DNA from: Kamptonema formosum PCC 6407 | GTDB lineage: Bacteria > Cyanobacteriota > Cyanobacteriia > Cyanobacteriales > Microcoleaceae | Length of the DNA stretch: 64,000 nucleotides | Assembly: GCF_000332155.1 (NCBI RefSeq) | Contig: NZ_KB235903.1 | Coordinates: 2,206,803-2,270,802, forward strand | Direction: 5' to 3' | Part shown: positions 52,201 to 61,832 of the stretch, piece after piece | How the letters are laid out: each line of letters starts with the position of its first letter | Numbering within the stretch: the first letter of the stretch is position 1 | Made by a program: the position numbers and the translations under genes | Notes under the pieces: generated by a model | Databases searched by the model: none | Told to the model about the DNA's origin: nothing | Seen by the model: only the letters and a program-made list of their open reading frames with translations

Positions 52201-54588
52201 CCAGGTTTGCTCAGACAGAAGCGTTAGACCTGTGTTGAAATACTTGAGGGCAGGTTCATAGGCACTAGAGGCTTTGGCTTTGCGCCCAGCAATTGAGTTG
52301 AGTTGGGCAAGACGATCTTTGTTAGCCGAGTCAAGGACGAGGGCGATCGCCTGATTCCAGTGGTTGACAATCTCAAAAATATGCTTTTCTAGCTCAGTTT
52401 CAGAAATATTGTCATGCAAGAGTTGACCAATCGACAGATGAGTTGCCTGTTTTTGGTCATCGGGAATCAGAGAATAGGCAGCTTGTTGGACGCGATCGTG
52501 TAAAAATCGATAGCTTGGATTAACTGTATCCTCTGCCTGTGAGTGTTGTGTACCCAGAAAAAACTTGTAAATCTGACTGGTGGGTAAAATCAAGCCTTCT
52601 TGCAAGGCTTTCCACAATGCTGTTGCGGCTTCGATTGAAGAAAATTCTGAAACTATAGCCAATGTCTCTAAATCAAATTGAGCGCCAATACAGGCAGCAA
52701 GTTTGAGGACATTTTGGGTTGTATCGGGCAACTTTTGCAATTGCATTGCCATGAACTCGACTACATTATCAGTGAGCGAGAGCAATTTCACTGCTGCAAT
52801 ATCGCACTGCCAATATCCTACATTGAAGTCATAAGCAATGTAGCTATCCTGATGCAAAGCTTTGAGAAATTGGGTAGCAAAGAACGGGTTGCCTTGGGTT
52901 TTTTGATAGACTAACTCACTCAAAGGTTGCGCTGTGATTGTGGAACAACTGACGGTGTCGGCAACCAAAAGATTGATATGAGATTGACTTAAAGGAGCCA
53001 GAGTTAGAGTGCTGATGGTTGCTGAGTCTTTCTTCATCTCCTCTAATGTCAGCATTAAGGGATGAGCCGGAAAGACTTCGTTATCTCGGTATGCCCCAAT
53101 CAGCAGATAACATATCTGGCTTTGACTCATCAACACTTGCATCAAGCTTAGTGAAGCGGAATCTGCCCACTGCAAGTCATCAAGGAACATTACCAGAGGA
53201 TGCTGCTGTGTAGCGAACAGGGCTATGAACTTGCCAAATAACAAGTTGAAGCGGTTTAAAGCAGCACTACCACCGAGTTCTGGAACTGCTGGCTGTTTGC
53301 CGATAATTTGCTCTAGTTCGGGGATGACATCTATTAAAACTTGCCCATTTTCACCTAAAGCAGACAAAATTTTCTCTTTCCACTGCAACAGTTGAGTATC
53401 GCTTTCACTCAGCAATTGCCCCATCAAGTCACGAAAAGCCTGGACAAAAGCACTCAAAGGAATGTTGCGGTTGAATTGGTCGTATTTACCTTTAATAAAA
53501 TAGCCGCGTTGTCTGACAATTGGTTTATGCACTTCGTTAACAACTGCGGTTTTCCCAATTCCCGAAAACCCAGCTACCAGCATCATTTCTGTTGCACCTT
53601 GGCTGACTCTATCGAATGCTTCTAGCAGGTTTTCTACTTCGGCTTCTCTGCCATAAAGTTGATCGGGGATGGTAAAGCGATCGCTAATATCTCGCTTGCC
53701 AAGTTCAAAAGATTCTATCTTACCTGTTGTTTGTAATTGTTCTAAACAAATCTCTAAGTCGTGCTTGATTCCTAATGCAGTTTGATAGCGGTTTTCGGCA
53801 TTCTTTGCCATTAATTTGCTGACTATTTCTGATAAACTTAGGGGAATTTCTGGATTAATTTGATGGATTGGTATTGGGTGTTTAGCAAGATGACAATGGA
53901 CTAATTCCATTGCATCTGCTGAGACGAATGGTAAAGACCCTGTCAATAATTCATAGAGTGTAACTCCTAGTGAATAAAAATCACTCCGATAGTCAATCCC
54001 TCGATTCATTCTCCCGGTTTGTTCCGGAGAGATATAGGCTAAGGTTCCTTCTAAAACATTAGGATTTTGGATTTCCTGGGTTTCTCTGGGTAGGAGAGAA
54101 GAAATACTAAAGTCAATTAGTTTGATTTGCTTGGTATCTGGGTTAATCAGAATATTAGCAGGTTTAATATCTTTGTGAATGACGCAATTTTGGTAGAGAT
54201 AGTGGAGAATATCTGTCAGTCGAATCACAATGTTAAGAAATTCTGCTAAAGGTAAATATTTATTTGTTTTACGGTCATTTGTTGCTGTTTTGAGATAATA
54301 AGTAGATAGGGAGACTCCGCCAAAGTCTTCCATCACTAAGGCATAGCTATTGCGATATGGTTCTAGACTTAGGGGTTGAATAACACTAGGAAACGTGAGA
54401 TTTTTGGCAATGGTATATTGGTTGCGAAACTGGATGATTTCATTGAAGCTGGGGTATTCGTTTCGCAGGAGTTTGATGACAACGGGTTGTTGGTTACTAA
54501 TACGGATGCCGCGATAGACGAGGGTGCGCGTACCTGCGTATAGTTCTTCTGTGATTTGATAGTTTGAAAAATTTGAGCGCGGGTGCAT
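49201..54588 (-). CDS. Giant Ser/Thr kinase-ATPase-GAF-histidine kinase, copy 4
   Basis: A 1795-residue protein. Kinase about 8-275 is closest to copy 1 (NYQITEELYAGTRTLVYRGI, VVIKLLRNEYP), with catalytic loop VIHKDIKPANIL and LIDFSISSLL. P-loop GFSGIGKT about 339, Walker B MFLDDLQWAD. TPR-like region about 720-1350, Ala-rich, diverged. GAF about 1360-1510 (ENAGADKCVLMLLRD). Transmitter of the first subtype, phospho-His in GVAHEINNPVGFLGGNIQPA (about 1544), its helices slightly shortened (QKQPEADIEEKIYTIDLDYI). The C terminus (SENGVGTEFIISIPIQ) is unlike copies 1, 2 and 5. GAGGA precedes the ATG. 48 bp separate it from copy 5. Confidence 0.95.
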   Translation of the reverse strand: MHPRSNFSNYQITEELYAGTRTLVYRGIRISNQQPVVIKLLRNEYPSFNEIIQFRNQYTIAKNLTFPSVIQPLSLEPYRNSYALVMEDFGGVSLSTYYLKTATNDRKTNKYLPLAEFLNIVIRLTDILHYLYQNCVIHKDIKPANILINPDTKQIKLIDFSISSLLPRETQEIQNPNVLEGTLAYISPEQTGRMNRGIDYRSDFYSLGVTLYELLTGSLPFVSADAMELVHCHLAKHPIPIHQINPEIPLSLSEIVSKLMAKNAENRYQTALGIKHDLEICLEQLQTTGKIESFELGKRDISDRFTIPDQLYGREAEVENLLEAFDRVSQGATEMMLVAGFSGIGKTAVVNEVHKPIVRQRGYFIKGKYDQFNRNIPLSAFVQAFRDLMGQLLSESDTQLLQWKEKILSALGENGQVLIDVIPELEQIIGKQPAVPELGGSAALNRFNLLFGKFIALFATQQHPLVMFLDDLQWADSASLSLMQVLMSQSQICYLLIGAYRDNEVFPAHPLMLTLEEMKKDSATISTLTLAPLSQSHINLLVADTVSCSTITAQPLSELVYQKTQGNPFFATQFLKALHQDSYIAYDFNVGYWQCDIAAVKLLSLTDNVVEFMAMQLQKLPDTTQNVLKLAACIGAQFDLETLAIVSEFSSIEAATALWKALQEGLILPTSQIYKFFLGTQHSQAEDTVNPSYRFLHDRVQQAAYSLIPDDQKQATHLSIGQLLHDNISETELEKHIFEIVNHWNQAIALVLDSANKDRLAQLNSIAGRKAKASSAYEPALKYFNTGLTLLSEQTWQTQPNLTLALHEGAAEAACLCGNFAEMEQRVSEILAQKLHPLDRVTAYEIKIDTYTTQNRPQEAIAIAHTALKQFHIYLPKQPTEAGIATELEEVADLLHNKTTHDLLNLPEMTEAESLAAMQLLSSLMPVAHVSAPLLLPFVIIASVKLSLQKGNAALSAYAYSCYATLLSSIVEDVDAAYAFAQLGLQIVENLNARRIRSKVSFVVAAFIVHCKSHLRESLPLFREAFQVGLEVGDIVHASSSVAWFYQSAYLSGQHLGTLVSEADPYITALLKLNIVTASNYSYLALAAIQRLQGTQSQTELDAQTAQLYTTLTAANDLLGLHFYWVYHLTAFYLFNEIAQAVQAADEARQTLAAGLGFFTIPTFYFYDSLTALAAYPEATDKAALLDRIWANQTKLYHRAQHAPMNFQHKYDLVAAERCRVLGNKTEAIDLYDRAISLARANDYIQEAALANELAAKFYLDWGKERIAGEYAIEAYYGYAHWGAKAKVVDLETRYPQLLRPILEQTRSTLSTHETLFTLGGVTSSSSAISSSNVSLALDLATILKASHTISAEIELENLLSSLMTIVIENAGADKCVLMLLRDSHLLIKGSITTGSKPVVLQRIPIEDSQDIPHRLIYKVLHDKQTAVLVNASADRTLANDPYIIRQQPKSILCSPILHQGKLMGILYLENNLATGAFTSDRVELLNLLCAQAAISLENAQLYERSQEYAQQLERSLDDLQQAQLQIIQGEKMSALGNLVAGVAHEINNPVGFLGGNIQPALDYINDLFELIDLYQQKQPEADIEEKIYTIDLDYIREDLPKLVGSMREGVKRIADISTSLRTFSRADTDRSIPCNIHDGIDSTIMILKHRLKANENRPEIQVVKEYGNLPKIECYAGQLNQVFMNLLSNAIDALEDSNQGYKYAEIPNKITVKTELSEDKKQAIIRIADNGIGMSEEVQAKIFEHLFTTKGVGKGTGLGLAIARQIIEEKHQGSISVHSENGVGTEFIISIPIQ

Positions 54589-54636
54589 AACTCGTTTATC
54601 CTCTATTAGATAACAGGTGAATTTAATTATATTTTA

Positions 54637-57600
54637 TTATTTAACAGGGATAGTGATCTCAAACACAGTACCCTCACTAGGTACAGAGCTAACTGTAATT
54701 TTTCCCTGATGTTTTTCTTCAATTATTTGACGCGCGATCGCTAACCCCAATCCCGTCCCTTTCCCTACTCCTTTCGTCGTAAATAAATGCTCAAAAATCT
54801 TGGACTGAACCTCTGTACTCATGCCAATACCATTGTCTTTAATCCTAATTATTGCCTGTTTTTTATCTGCTGATAACTCAGTATCAACTGTAATTTTATT
54901 GGCAATTTCTGCATATTTACGCCCTTGGTTTGAATCTTCTAGGGCATCAATGGCATTACTAAAAAGATTCATAAATACCTGATTTAACTGCCCTGCATAG
55001 CATTTTACTTGCGGTAAATTACCATAGTTTTTGATAACTGTAATTTCTGGGCGAGATTCATTGGCTTTGAGGCGATGTTTCAGAATCATGATTGTGCTAT
55101 CAATACCATCGTGGATATTGCAAGCGATTGGATAATCGGTATCGGCGCGGGAGAAAGTTCTCAGGCTAGTGCTAATCTCTTGAATTCGTTTGATTCCTTC
55201 CCGCATGGAGTCAACTAATTTTGGTAAATCTTCCCGGATGTAGTCTAGTTCAATAGTTTCTATCTCTGCTTGAATTTCTGGGTCTAACTGAGGATATTTT
55301 TGTTGGATTAGGTCTATTAATCCAAAGATATCATTGATGTAATCTAGGGCAGGTTGAATATTGCCGCCAATGAAACCCACCGGATTATTGATTTCGTGGG
55401 CAACACCGGCGACTAAATTCCCTAATGCTGACATCTTCTCACTTTGAATCATTTGCAGTTGGGTTTGCTGCAAGTTTTGGAGGGCTTGTTCCAGTTCCTG
55501 AGATTTTTGGGCGATCAGGGTTTCGGCTTGCTTGCGATCGCTAATATCCTGGTAAATTCCTAATACACCAATGACTGTGCCAGTGGTATCGTGTAGCGGT
55601 AGCTTGCTAGTCTCAGCCCAAACTGTTGTGCCATCGGCTTGCAGCGTCGTTTCAACAATACCGAGTTCGGGCAGATTTGATTCTATCACCCGTCGATCGC
55701 ACTGGCGGAACCAGTCTGATTCTTCGGCAGTCCAAGACAGATCGTAATCTGACTTGCCAACGACTTCTGTGGATGAACTAAACCCTAAAACCTCAGCAAA
55801 AGCGCGGTTACTGCCTTGATAGATCAGATTGCAGTCTTTCCAGAACACTTTATGGGGAATAGTATTGAGTACCAGTTCTAATAATTGCTGGGATGCTTGC
55901 AGTTGTTTTTCGGCTTGTTTGAGATCGGTGATGTCGATTGCGATCGTGGCAATACCAATTAAATCTCCATCTTCATTGACTAGAAGATTGTTGTACCAAT
56001 CACAGAAGATACTCTCGCCTGTTTTTGTGATATTTTCATTGGTGCTGCGATTGCCTCCTGTTTGCGCTAACAGATGTGCCACAATCAGATCGAAATGAAT
56101 TTTTACGGTTTCATCTGCAATCAAAAAATCGACTGAACGCCCCATTACTTCCGCTGCTGTGTAACCAAAAATCTTTTCAGCGGCTGGGTTCCAAGATTGA
56201 ATCAGAAAGTCTGGACTCCACTCGATTACTGCCATTGGCGTTTGTTGGATTAGCAACGACAAGCGTTGTTGGGATGCGTAGAGTGCGGCTTCAGCTTGTT
56301 TGCGATCGCTAATATTTTTCACAAACGCACAGTTATATTCTTCGCCATCTAGTTCAAGGTAATTAACCGTTACTTCCACCGGATAACGATGTCCTGATTT
56401 GTTGAAATTGTAAGCCTCAAAGACAAATGAACCCTGTTCCTTAATCTCCTGCCAATGTTTTTCCCAAACCTCTGAGGAAAGTTCTGGGTTAAAGTCTCCA
56501 ACGCATTTTTGCAAAATCTCGGTTCGGGAATAGCCGAGATCGCGGCAGGCGGCATCATTAACATAAGCAACCTGTCCGCTAGGTTTAACCCACCAGATCG
56601 GGATGCTGGAACGATCGATCGCAAACTGATTGAGTCTGAGAGATTTCTCGGCAAGTTTGCGATCGCTAATATCGATCATCACGCCATCCCAGACGATCGA
56701 GCCATCGGCTTGCTGTTCTGGTCGTGATGCCGCCTGCACCCATTTCACAGTGCCAGAGGTCGTAATAATCCGCCATTCCTGCTCAAATGGCATGAGAGTC
56801 TGGGCAGAATGGACGAACGCCTGGGTCATGGCTGCGCGATCGTCGGGATGCTCCAACATCCGAAAGTCTTTGATTCCTGTCAAGAACTCTTCTGGTGGCA
56901 CTTCATAGAGATCGGCACAGCCTGGACTAACGTAGGGAATTGAAATTGAACCATCGGCAGCGAGGCGGATCTGATAAATTAGCCCAGGCAAATTATCCGT
57001 CAGCTTCTGAAAGCGAGCTTCGCTGGCACGCAGTTCAATTAGAGTTTGTTGCGATCGCTCATAAAGTCGGGCATTTTCCAAGGAAATTGCGGCTTGAGTG
57101 CAGAGTAAATTGAGTAGTTCGACGCGATCGCTCGTAAACGCTCCAACGGTCAGATTATTTTCTAAATATAAAATACCAATCAATAGTCCTTGATTAATAA
57201 TTGGACTACAAAGAATACTTTTAGGCTGGTACTGTTCAATATAAGGATCGCCTGCAAACTGAGGATTTAACCTAGCATCAACAACTACCATCGCTTCCAA
57301 ACTATGCTTGACAGCATTCACCAAACTCAGCGCCACATCCTGACTTAATGCTAAAGGCATTGATGATAATATCTGTGGTTCTTGTCCCTCTTCCATAAGA
57401 GCTGCTAGCCGTAACTCAATCTCAGGTTTAAGCAGCAAGACACACTTAGTTGCACCAGCATTTACGCTCGCTATTTTTATTACAATAGCTAAAAGTTTAT
57501 TCAGTTCAATTTCCCCAGAAATAGCCTGAGAAGCTTTTAGCATAGTAGCCAAATCTAGAGCTTCTGAGACGCTACTATAAGAGCGAGTAAAACTAATTTT

Positions 57601-60600
57601 ACCCCGCGTAATAGTATCATTCAAGGTACTAGCATATCTCGCTTCGTTTTTAATAAGACTGAGTAATTTAGGATAGCGTTTTTCTAGATCCTCTATTTTA
57701 GTTTTGGCTCCCCATCGTGAATAACAATAATAGGCCTCAATCATGTAGGCTTGAGCTACTTTTTCTTTCTTCCATTCCAAGTAAAATTTAGCTGCTAGTT
57801 CGTTGGCGAGAGCTTCTTCTTGTAGAAGTTGGTTTTGACTGGCGGCTGCGATCGCGCGATCGTACAGTTCAATTGCCAATAATTTATCTCCAGAAATACG
57901 CGCCATTTCTGCTGAAATTAGATCGTAGGCAGCGCTAAAATTCTCCGAGCAGTTTTGCGCCCAAACAGCTAATTGCTGTTTATATTCTATCAATTTTTGC
58001 CACAGATCCGATTGTTTTGCCTGTGGTATTCGCTCGTAACTTTGGCATAACAATAGAGCATAGATAAAGCGATGTCTGGCGTAGGGAAGTAAGCCTTGGG
58101 GAGCAACATTAACAATCTCAGCTTCAGCTTTCTCGGCAGATTCTAAAGCTGATTCTGGGCAATCGCAGAGGTAGAGTATTTGGCTTTTCAGAATAGTATA
58201 AATACAGATAACTTGCCAGTTTTTATGTTTTCGGCAGCGTTCGAGATAATCATCTTCTATAGTTTCCGACCAATTTTTCCTTCCTATCAACTTGGCTACA
58301 AGCATTTGACCACCAGTTAGTAAATCGATAGCCCATTGATTTTTTTGCTGTTGGCTAAAAGCCAGCGATTGATTAATTTCTGCCTCTAACTGCTTCAGTT
58401 CTACTCCCTGATAAAAACGACAGTACATATTGTGTCCAAAAGCATAAGCCGCATATTGTAAATTGCTGGATTCCAAACCAATTTGATAAGAATTTTGGTA
58501 ATCTTGGCTGGCTACCTTAAGAGAGTGAGACCAATGGCGGAGAGAACTACCAATCATTAAATAGGCTACACTTTCAGCCGAACTATTATTAAACTTGGGC
58601 ATTAATTGCAGCGTTAAATCGATTAACTCACCTGTATTTTGATAGTTATTTAAAGCATAACCACGTAGGCCACCGTAGGCTGGGTAAATATAGCCTATTT
58701 CAGGCGTATTACCATATTGCAAACACAAATTAACAGCCTTGACACAAATGACTGACCACAGACGCTGATGCGATCGATAGGTGGGCGGGCCCATAGCAAT
58801 AGCTAACTTTGTAGCCATTTTTTTCTCAGGATCGGTCATCATGGGTAGATCGCTGAGAGAAGCAATCCCTCGGCTTTCTAAGATAGCTTGAGCAGTGGCA
58901 ATTTCGCGATCGCGTACCACCTCAAAATCCTCATCGTTAATATCAATACCGAACAAGGATAAAGCTTTAATCCCCGCAGCAATAGCTTCTGGATACTCAG
59001 CTCGTAGGGTATATTGAATAATTGCCAAGTTGTAAATCTCTGCCTTTTCTAGGGCAGTTCTTGTCCGTTCGAGAGTGCGATCGATCCAGCTTTGTGATGC
59101 TTCAATATTGCCATTCAAATATTCAACTTCAACCCGTTCTTTGTGGAGCGCAAAGCATAATTCATATTGAATATTCCAACAGTCTTCCATCAATAATTCC
59201 ATGCCAGTAATTATATACTCACAGGCAGCAGTATATGCCGTAGAAGTTTTAGCTTTTCGTCCTGCCAATAAGTTTAAGTGGCTCAATCTTTCCTGTTCTT
59301 CTGGATCGTTTAATAGGTATCGACCGCGATTTAGTTGATTGACAATCTCGAATAACATTTCCTCGCGCTCTGCCAAAACAGTATTTCTTAAAAGTAGTTG
59401 ACCTATCTGTAGATGTGTTGCTTGCTTGCGCTCGTCTGGAATCAGAGAATAGGCAGCTTGTTGGACGCGATCGTGTAAAAATTTGTATGTAACAATCCGA
59501 TCGTTTTCTTTAGTAACTATTTGACTTTCTTGCCCAACATAAAACTTATAAACATCACCAACTGGTAAAATCAACCCTTCTTGTAATGCTTTCCACAAAG
59601 CAGCAGCCGTCTCAATTTGGGATTGTTCCGAAACAATTGCCAAAGTTGCTAAATCGAACTGATTGCCAATACAAGCAGCTAACTGCAACACCTGTTGAGT
59701 TGATGTCGGTAGTTTTCCTAGTTGTAATGCCATAAATGCCACAACTTCATCTGTAAGTGCAAGCTGATTAACTTGTGTAATGTCACATTGCCAACAGCCT
59801 AATCCAAAGTCAAATTTAATGAGATTATCTTGATGTAATGCCTTGAGAAACTGGGTGGCAAAAAACGGATTACCTTGAGTTTTTTGATAGACCAATTGAG
59901 AAAGAGTACCTGCCCAACTTTCTGTACATTTAAGCGTATCAGCAACTAATTGATTCACTTGCCCTTGAGTTAATGGTAGTAAAGTAATCGTATTAATTAT
60001 TGCTTGTGTTTTTTTTATTTCGGTCAAAGCCAGCATTAATGGATGTGCCGGGTTAACTTCATTATCACGATATGCACCCATTAAGAAAAGATAGCTTGTA
60101 TTAGCGATTAAGAGCTGCATTAACTTCAGCGATGCTGAATCTGCCCATTGTAGATCGTCTAAAAATATTACTAATGGATGTTGGGCTGTTGTAAAAACTT
60201 GGGTGAATTTTTGGAACAATAAATTAAATCGATTTTGCGCTGCTGTTCCTGATAATTGGGGTGGCGCTGGTTGTGAACCAATAATTCTTTCTAATTCGGG
60301 AATGACATCAATAATTACTTGTCCGTTTTCCCCAACTGCTGCTAATATTTTACTTTGCCATTGCTGGATTTGAGACTCGCTTTCAGTTAACAATTGCCCC
60401 ATTAAATCTCGAAAGGCTTGCACAAAAGCACTGAAAGGAATATTACGTTGGAATTGGTCATATTTTCCTTTAATGAAGTAACCGCGCTGGCGCACAATTG
60501 GTTTATGAATTTCATTGACAACCGCAGTTTTTCCAATTCCCGAAAAACCTGCTATCAACATCATTTCTACCCCCCTATTTCCCCCCTTAGCAAGGGGGGA

Positions 60601-61767
60601 TTCAGGAGGGTTTCCCTCCTTAGCAAGGGAGGATTCAGGAGGGTTTCCCTCCTTAGCAAGGGGGGATTCAGGAGGGTTTCCCTCCTTAGCAAGGGGGGAT
60701 TCAGGAGGGTTTCCCTCCTTAGCAAGGGGGGATTCAGGGGGGTTTCCCCCCTTAGCAAGGGGGGATTCAGGGGGGTTAGCGACTCGCTCAAATGCTTGCA
60801 ATAGAGTTTCTACTTCGGTTTCTCTTCCATAAAGTTTGTCGGGAATGGTAAAGCGATCGCACACATCTCTACAAGCGATTTCAAAGCATTCAATTTGACC
60901 GCTTTGTTGAAGTTGAGTTAAAGATTTTTCTAAATCATATTTCAGCCCTAATGCACTTTGATATCTATCTTCGGCATTTTTTGCCATCAATTTTTTAACA
61001 ATTTCTGATATTACAAATGGGATTTCTGGGTTGATTTCATGTACTAATGGTGCTGCTTTTGCAATATGACAATGCACTAACTCCATCGCATCGCTTGATT
61101 GAAAAGGTAACTCTCCTGTCAGTAATTCGTAGAAAGTTACACCCAAAGAATAAAAGTCAGTCCGATAATCAATCCCTCGGTTCATTCTCCCGGTTTGTTC
61201 TGGAGAAATATAAGCAAGTGTCCCTTCTAAAACATTAGGATTAATCAGCGTTTGTGTTTCTCGCGGTAGCAAAGAGGCGATACTAAAGTCGATTAATTTG
61301 ACTTGTTTGGTTTCGGGATTGATTAAGATATTGCTGGGCTTGATGTCTTTGTGAATGACGCGATCGCGATACAGTATATCTAAGATATTTGACAGTGCGA
61401 TCGCTATTTCAAAAAATTCTTTCAAAGGCAGGGATTTTTTACCTTTCCGAGCCCATTCGTGAAGAGAAATACCGCCAAAGTCTTCCATAACCAACGCATA
61501 GCCATTTTGATAGGGTTCCAGGCTATAAGTTTGGACGAACAGAGGTGAGTTAAGATTTTTAGCAATGGTGTATTGATTGCGAAATTGCACCAGTTCGCTA
61601 AAGGTAGGATACTCATTTTTTAGCAGTTTGATGACAACTGGTAATCGATTGTCGATCTGGATAGCCCGATATACTATGGTGCGACTTCCTGAATAAACTG
61701 TTGCAATAATTTGATAGTTAGTAATGTGAATACTTGTGTTCTTACTATTGTTGTTAAAATTATTCAT
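54637..61767 (-). CDS. Giant Ser/Thr kinase-ATPase-GAF-PAS-histidine kinase, copy 5
   Basis: About 2376 residues from the ATG at 61767; an in-frame TTG lies 42 bases upstream. Kinase about 15-285 (VVIKLLKNEYP, VIHKDIKPSNIL, LIDFSIASLL). A repeat-encoded insert of about 65 residues, six copies of NPPESPLAKEG or close variants, stands right before P-loop GFSGIGKT (about 405). Walker B IFLDDLQWAD. TPR-like region to about 1390; GAF about 1405-1570, more diverged than in the others. Four PAS/PAC units follow (about 1580-2075: LPGLIYQIR, IPIWWVKPSGQVAYVND, MAVIEWSPDFLIQSWNPAAE, IPHKVFWKDCNLIYQGSN). Transmitter of the first subtype, GVAHEINNPVGFIGGNIQPA (about 2117). Longest gene of the array; only 65 bp separate its ATG from the end of copy 6. 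Confidence 0.95.
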   Translation of the reverse strand: MNNFNNNSKNTSIHITNYQIIATVYSGSRTIVYRAIQIDNRLPVVIKLLKNEYPTFSELVQFRNQYTIAKNLNSPLFVQTYSLEPYQNGYALVMEDFGGISLHEWARKGKKSLPLKEFFEIAIALSNILDILYRDRVIHKDIKPSNILINPETKQVKLIDFSIASLLPRETQTLINPNVLEGTLAYISPEQTGRMNRGIDYRTDFYSLGVTFYELLTGELPFQSSDAMELVHCHIAKAAPLVHEINPEIPFVISEIVKKLMAKNAEDRYQSALGLKYDLEKSLTQLQQSGQIECFEIACRDVCDRFTIPDKLYGRETEVETLLQAFERVANPPESPLAKGGNPPESPLAKEGNPPESPLAKEGNPPESPLAKEGNPPESSLAKEGNPPESPLAKGGNRGVEMMLIAGFSGIGKTAVVNEIHKPIVRQRGYFIKGKYDQFQRNIPFSAFVQAFRDLMGQLLTESESQIQQWQSKILAAVGENGQVIIDVIPELERIIGSQPAPPQLSGTAAQNRFNLLFQKFTQVFTTAQHPLVIFLDDLQWADSASLKLMQLLIANTSYLFLMGAYRDNEVNPAHPLMLALTEIKKTQAIINTITLLPLTQGQVNQLVADTLKCTESWAGTLSQLVYQKTQGNPFFATQFLKALHQDNLIKFDFGLGCWQCDITQVNQLALTDEVVAFMALQLGKLPTSTQQVLQLAACIGNQFDLATLAIVSEQSQIETAAALWKALQEGLILPVGDVYKFYVGQESQIVTKENDRIVTYKFLHDRVQQAAYSLIPDERKQATHLQIGQLLLRNTVLAEREEMLFEIVNQLNRGRYLLNDPEEQERLSHLNLLAGRKAKTSTAYTAACEYIITGMELLMEDCWNIQYELCFALHKERVEVEYLNGNIEASQSWIDRTLERTRTALEKAEIYNLAIIQYTLRAEYPEAIAAGIKALSLFGIDINDEDFEVVRDREIATAQAILESRGIASLSDLPMMTDPEKKMATKLAIAMGPPTYRSHQRLWSVICVKAVNLCLQYGNTPEIGYIYPAYGGLRGYALNNYQNTGELIDLTLQLMPKFNNSSAESVAYLMIGSSLRHWSHSLKVASQDYQNSYQIGLESSNLQYAAYAFGHNMYCRFYQGVELKQLEAEINQSLAFSQQQKNQWAIDLLTGGQMLVAKLIGRKNWSETIEDDYLERCRKHKNWQVICIYTILKSQILYLCDCPESALESAEKAEAEIVNVAPQGLLPYARHRFIYALLLCQSYERIPQAKQSDLWQKLIEYKQQLAVWAQNCSENFSAAYDLISAEMARISGDKLLAIELYDRAIAAASQNQLLQEEALANELAAKFYLEWKKEKVAQAYMIEAYYCYSRWGAKTKIEDLEKRYPKLLSLIKNEARYASTLNDTITRGKISFTRSYSSVSEALDLATMLKASQAISGEIELNKLLAIVIKIASVNAGATKCVLLLKPEIELRLAALMEEGQEPQILSSMPLALSQDVALSLVNAVKHSLEAMVVVDARLNPQFAGDPYIEQYQPKSILCSPIINQGLLIGILYLENNLTVGAFTSDRVELLNLLCTQAAISLENARLYERSQQTLIELRASEARFQKLTDNLPGLIYQIRLAADGSISIPYVSPGCADLYEVPPEEFLTGIKDFRMLEHPDDRAAMTQAFVHSAQTLMPFEQEWRIITTSGTVKWVQAASRPEQQADGSIVWDGVMIDISDRKLAEKSLRLNQFAIDRSSIPIWWVKPSGQVAYVNDAACRDLGYSRTEILQKCVGDFNPELSSEVWEKHWQEIKEQGSFVFEAYNFNKSGHRYPVEVTVNYLELDGEEYNCAFVKNISDRKQAEAALYASQQRLSLLIQQTPMAVIEWSPDFLIQSWNPAAEKIFGYTAAEVMGRSVDFLIADETVKIHFDLIVAHLLAQTGGNRSTNENITKTGESIFCDWYNNLLVNEDGDLIGIATIAIDITDLKQAEKQLQASQQLLELVLNTIPHKVFWKDCNLIYQGSNRAFAEVLGFSSSTEVVGKSDYDLSWTAEESDWFRQCDRRVIESNLPELGIVETTLQADGTTVWAETSKLPLHDTTGTVIGVLGIYQDISDRKQAETLIAQKSQELEQALQNLQQTQLQMIQSEKMSALGNLVAGVAHEINNPVGFIGGNIQPALDYINDIFGLIDLIQQKYPQLDPEIQAEIETIELDYIREDLPKLVDSMREGIKRIQEISTSLRTFSRADTDYPIACNIHDGIDSTIMILKHRLKANESRPEITVIKNYGNLPQVKCYAGQLNQVFMNLFSNAIDALEDSNQGRKYAEIANKITVDTELSADKKQAIIRIKDNGIGMSTEVQSKIFEHLFTTKGVGKGTGLGLAIARQIIEEKHQGKITVSSVPSEGTVFEITIPVK
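60581..60775. repeat. Six tandem 33-bp palindromic repeat units inside copy 5
   Basis: Unit on the plus strand: CCCCTTAGCAAGGGGGGATT followed by CAGGGGGGTTTCC. The 33-bp length keeps the frame open and gives 11 residues per unit on the gene strand. Central units share CCCTCCTTAGC variants, showing that they spread by local duplication. Confidence 0.95.
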
Positions 61768-61832
61768 GGCTTTTTTTGTTGATAAATTGATGAAAAGTTG
61801 TATGTTCAATCAGTTTGTAAAGCCAGCTCAAA

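Noticed and set aside
60581-60775. Palindromic 33-bp repeats as a CRISPR-like array
   Set aside because: Units are directly abutting with no spacers and lie inside a coding sequence.
60418-60832. Long open frames on the plus strand over the six-unit repeat
   Set aside because: They are antisense shadows of the 33-bp repeat, which lacks stops in several frames; the minus-strand kinase frame continues on both sides with conserved motifs.
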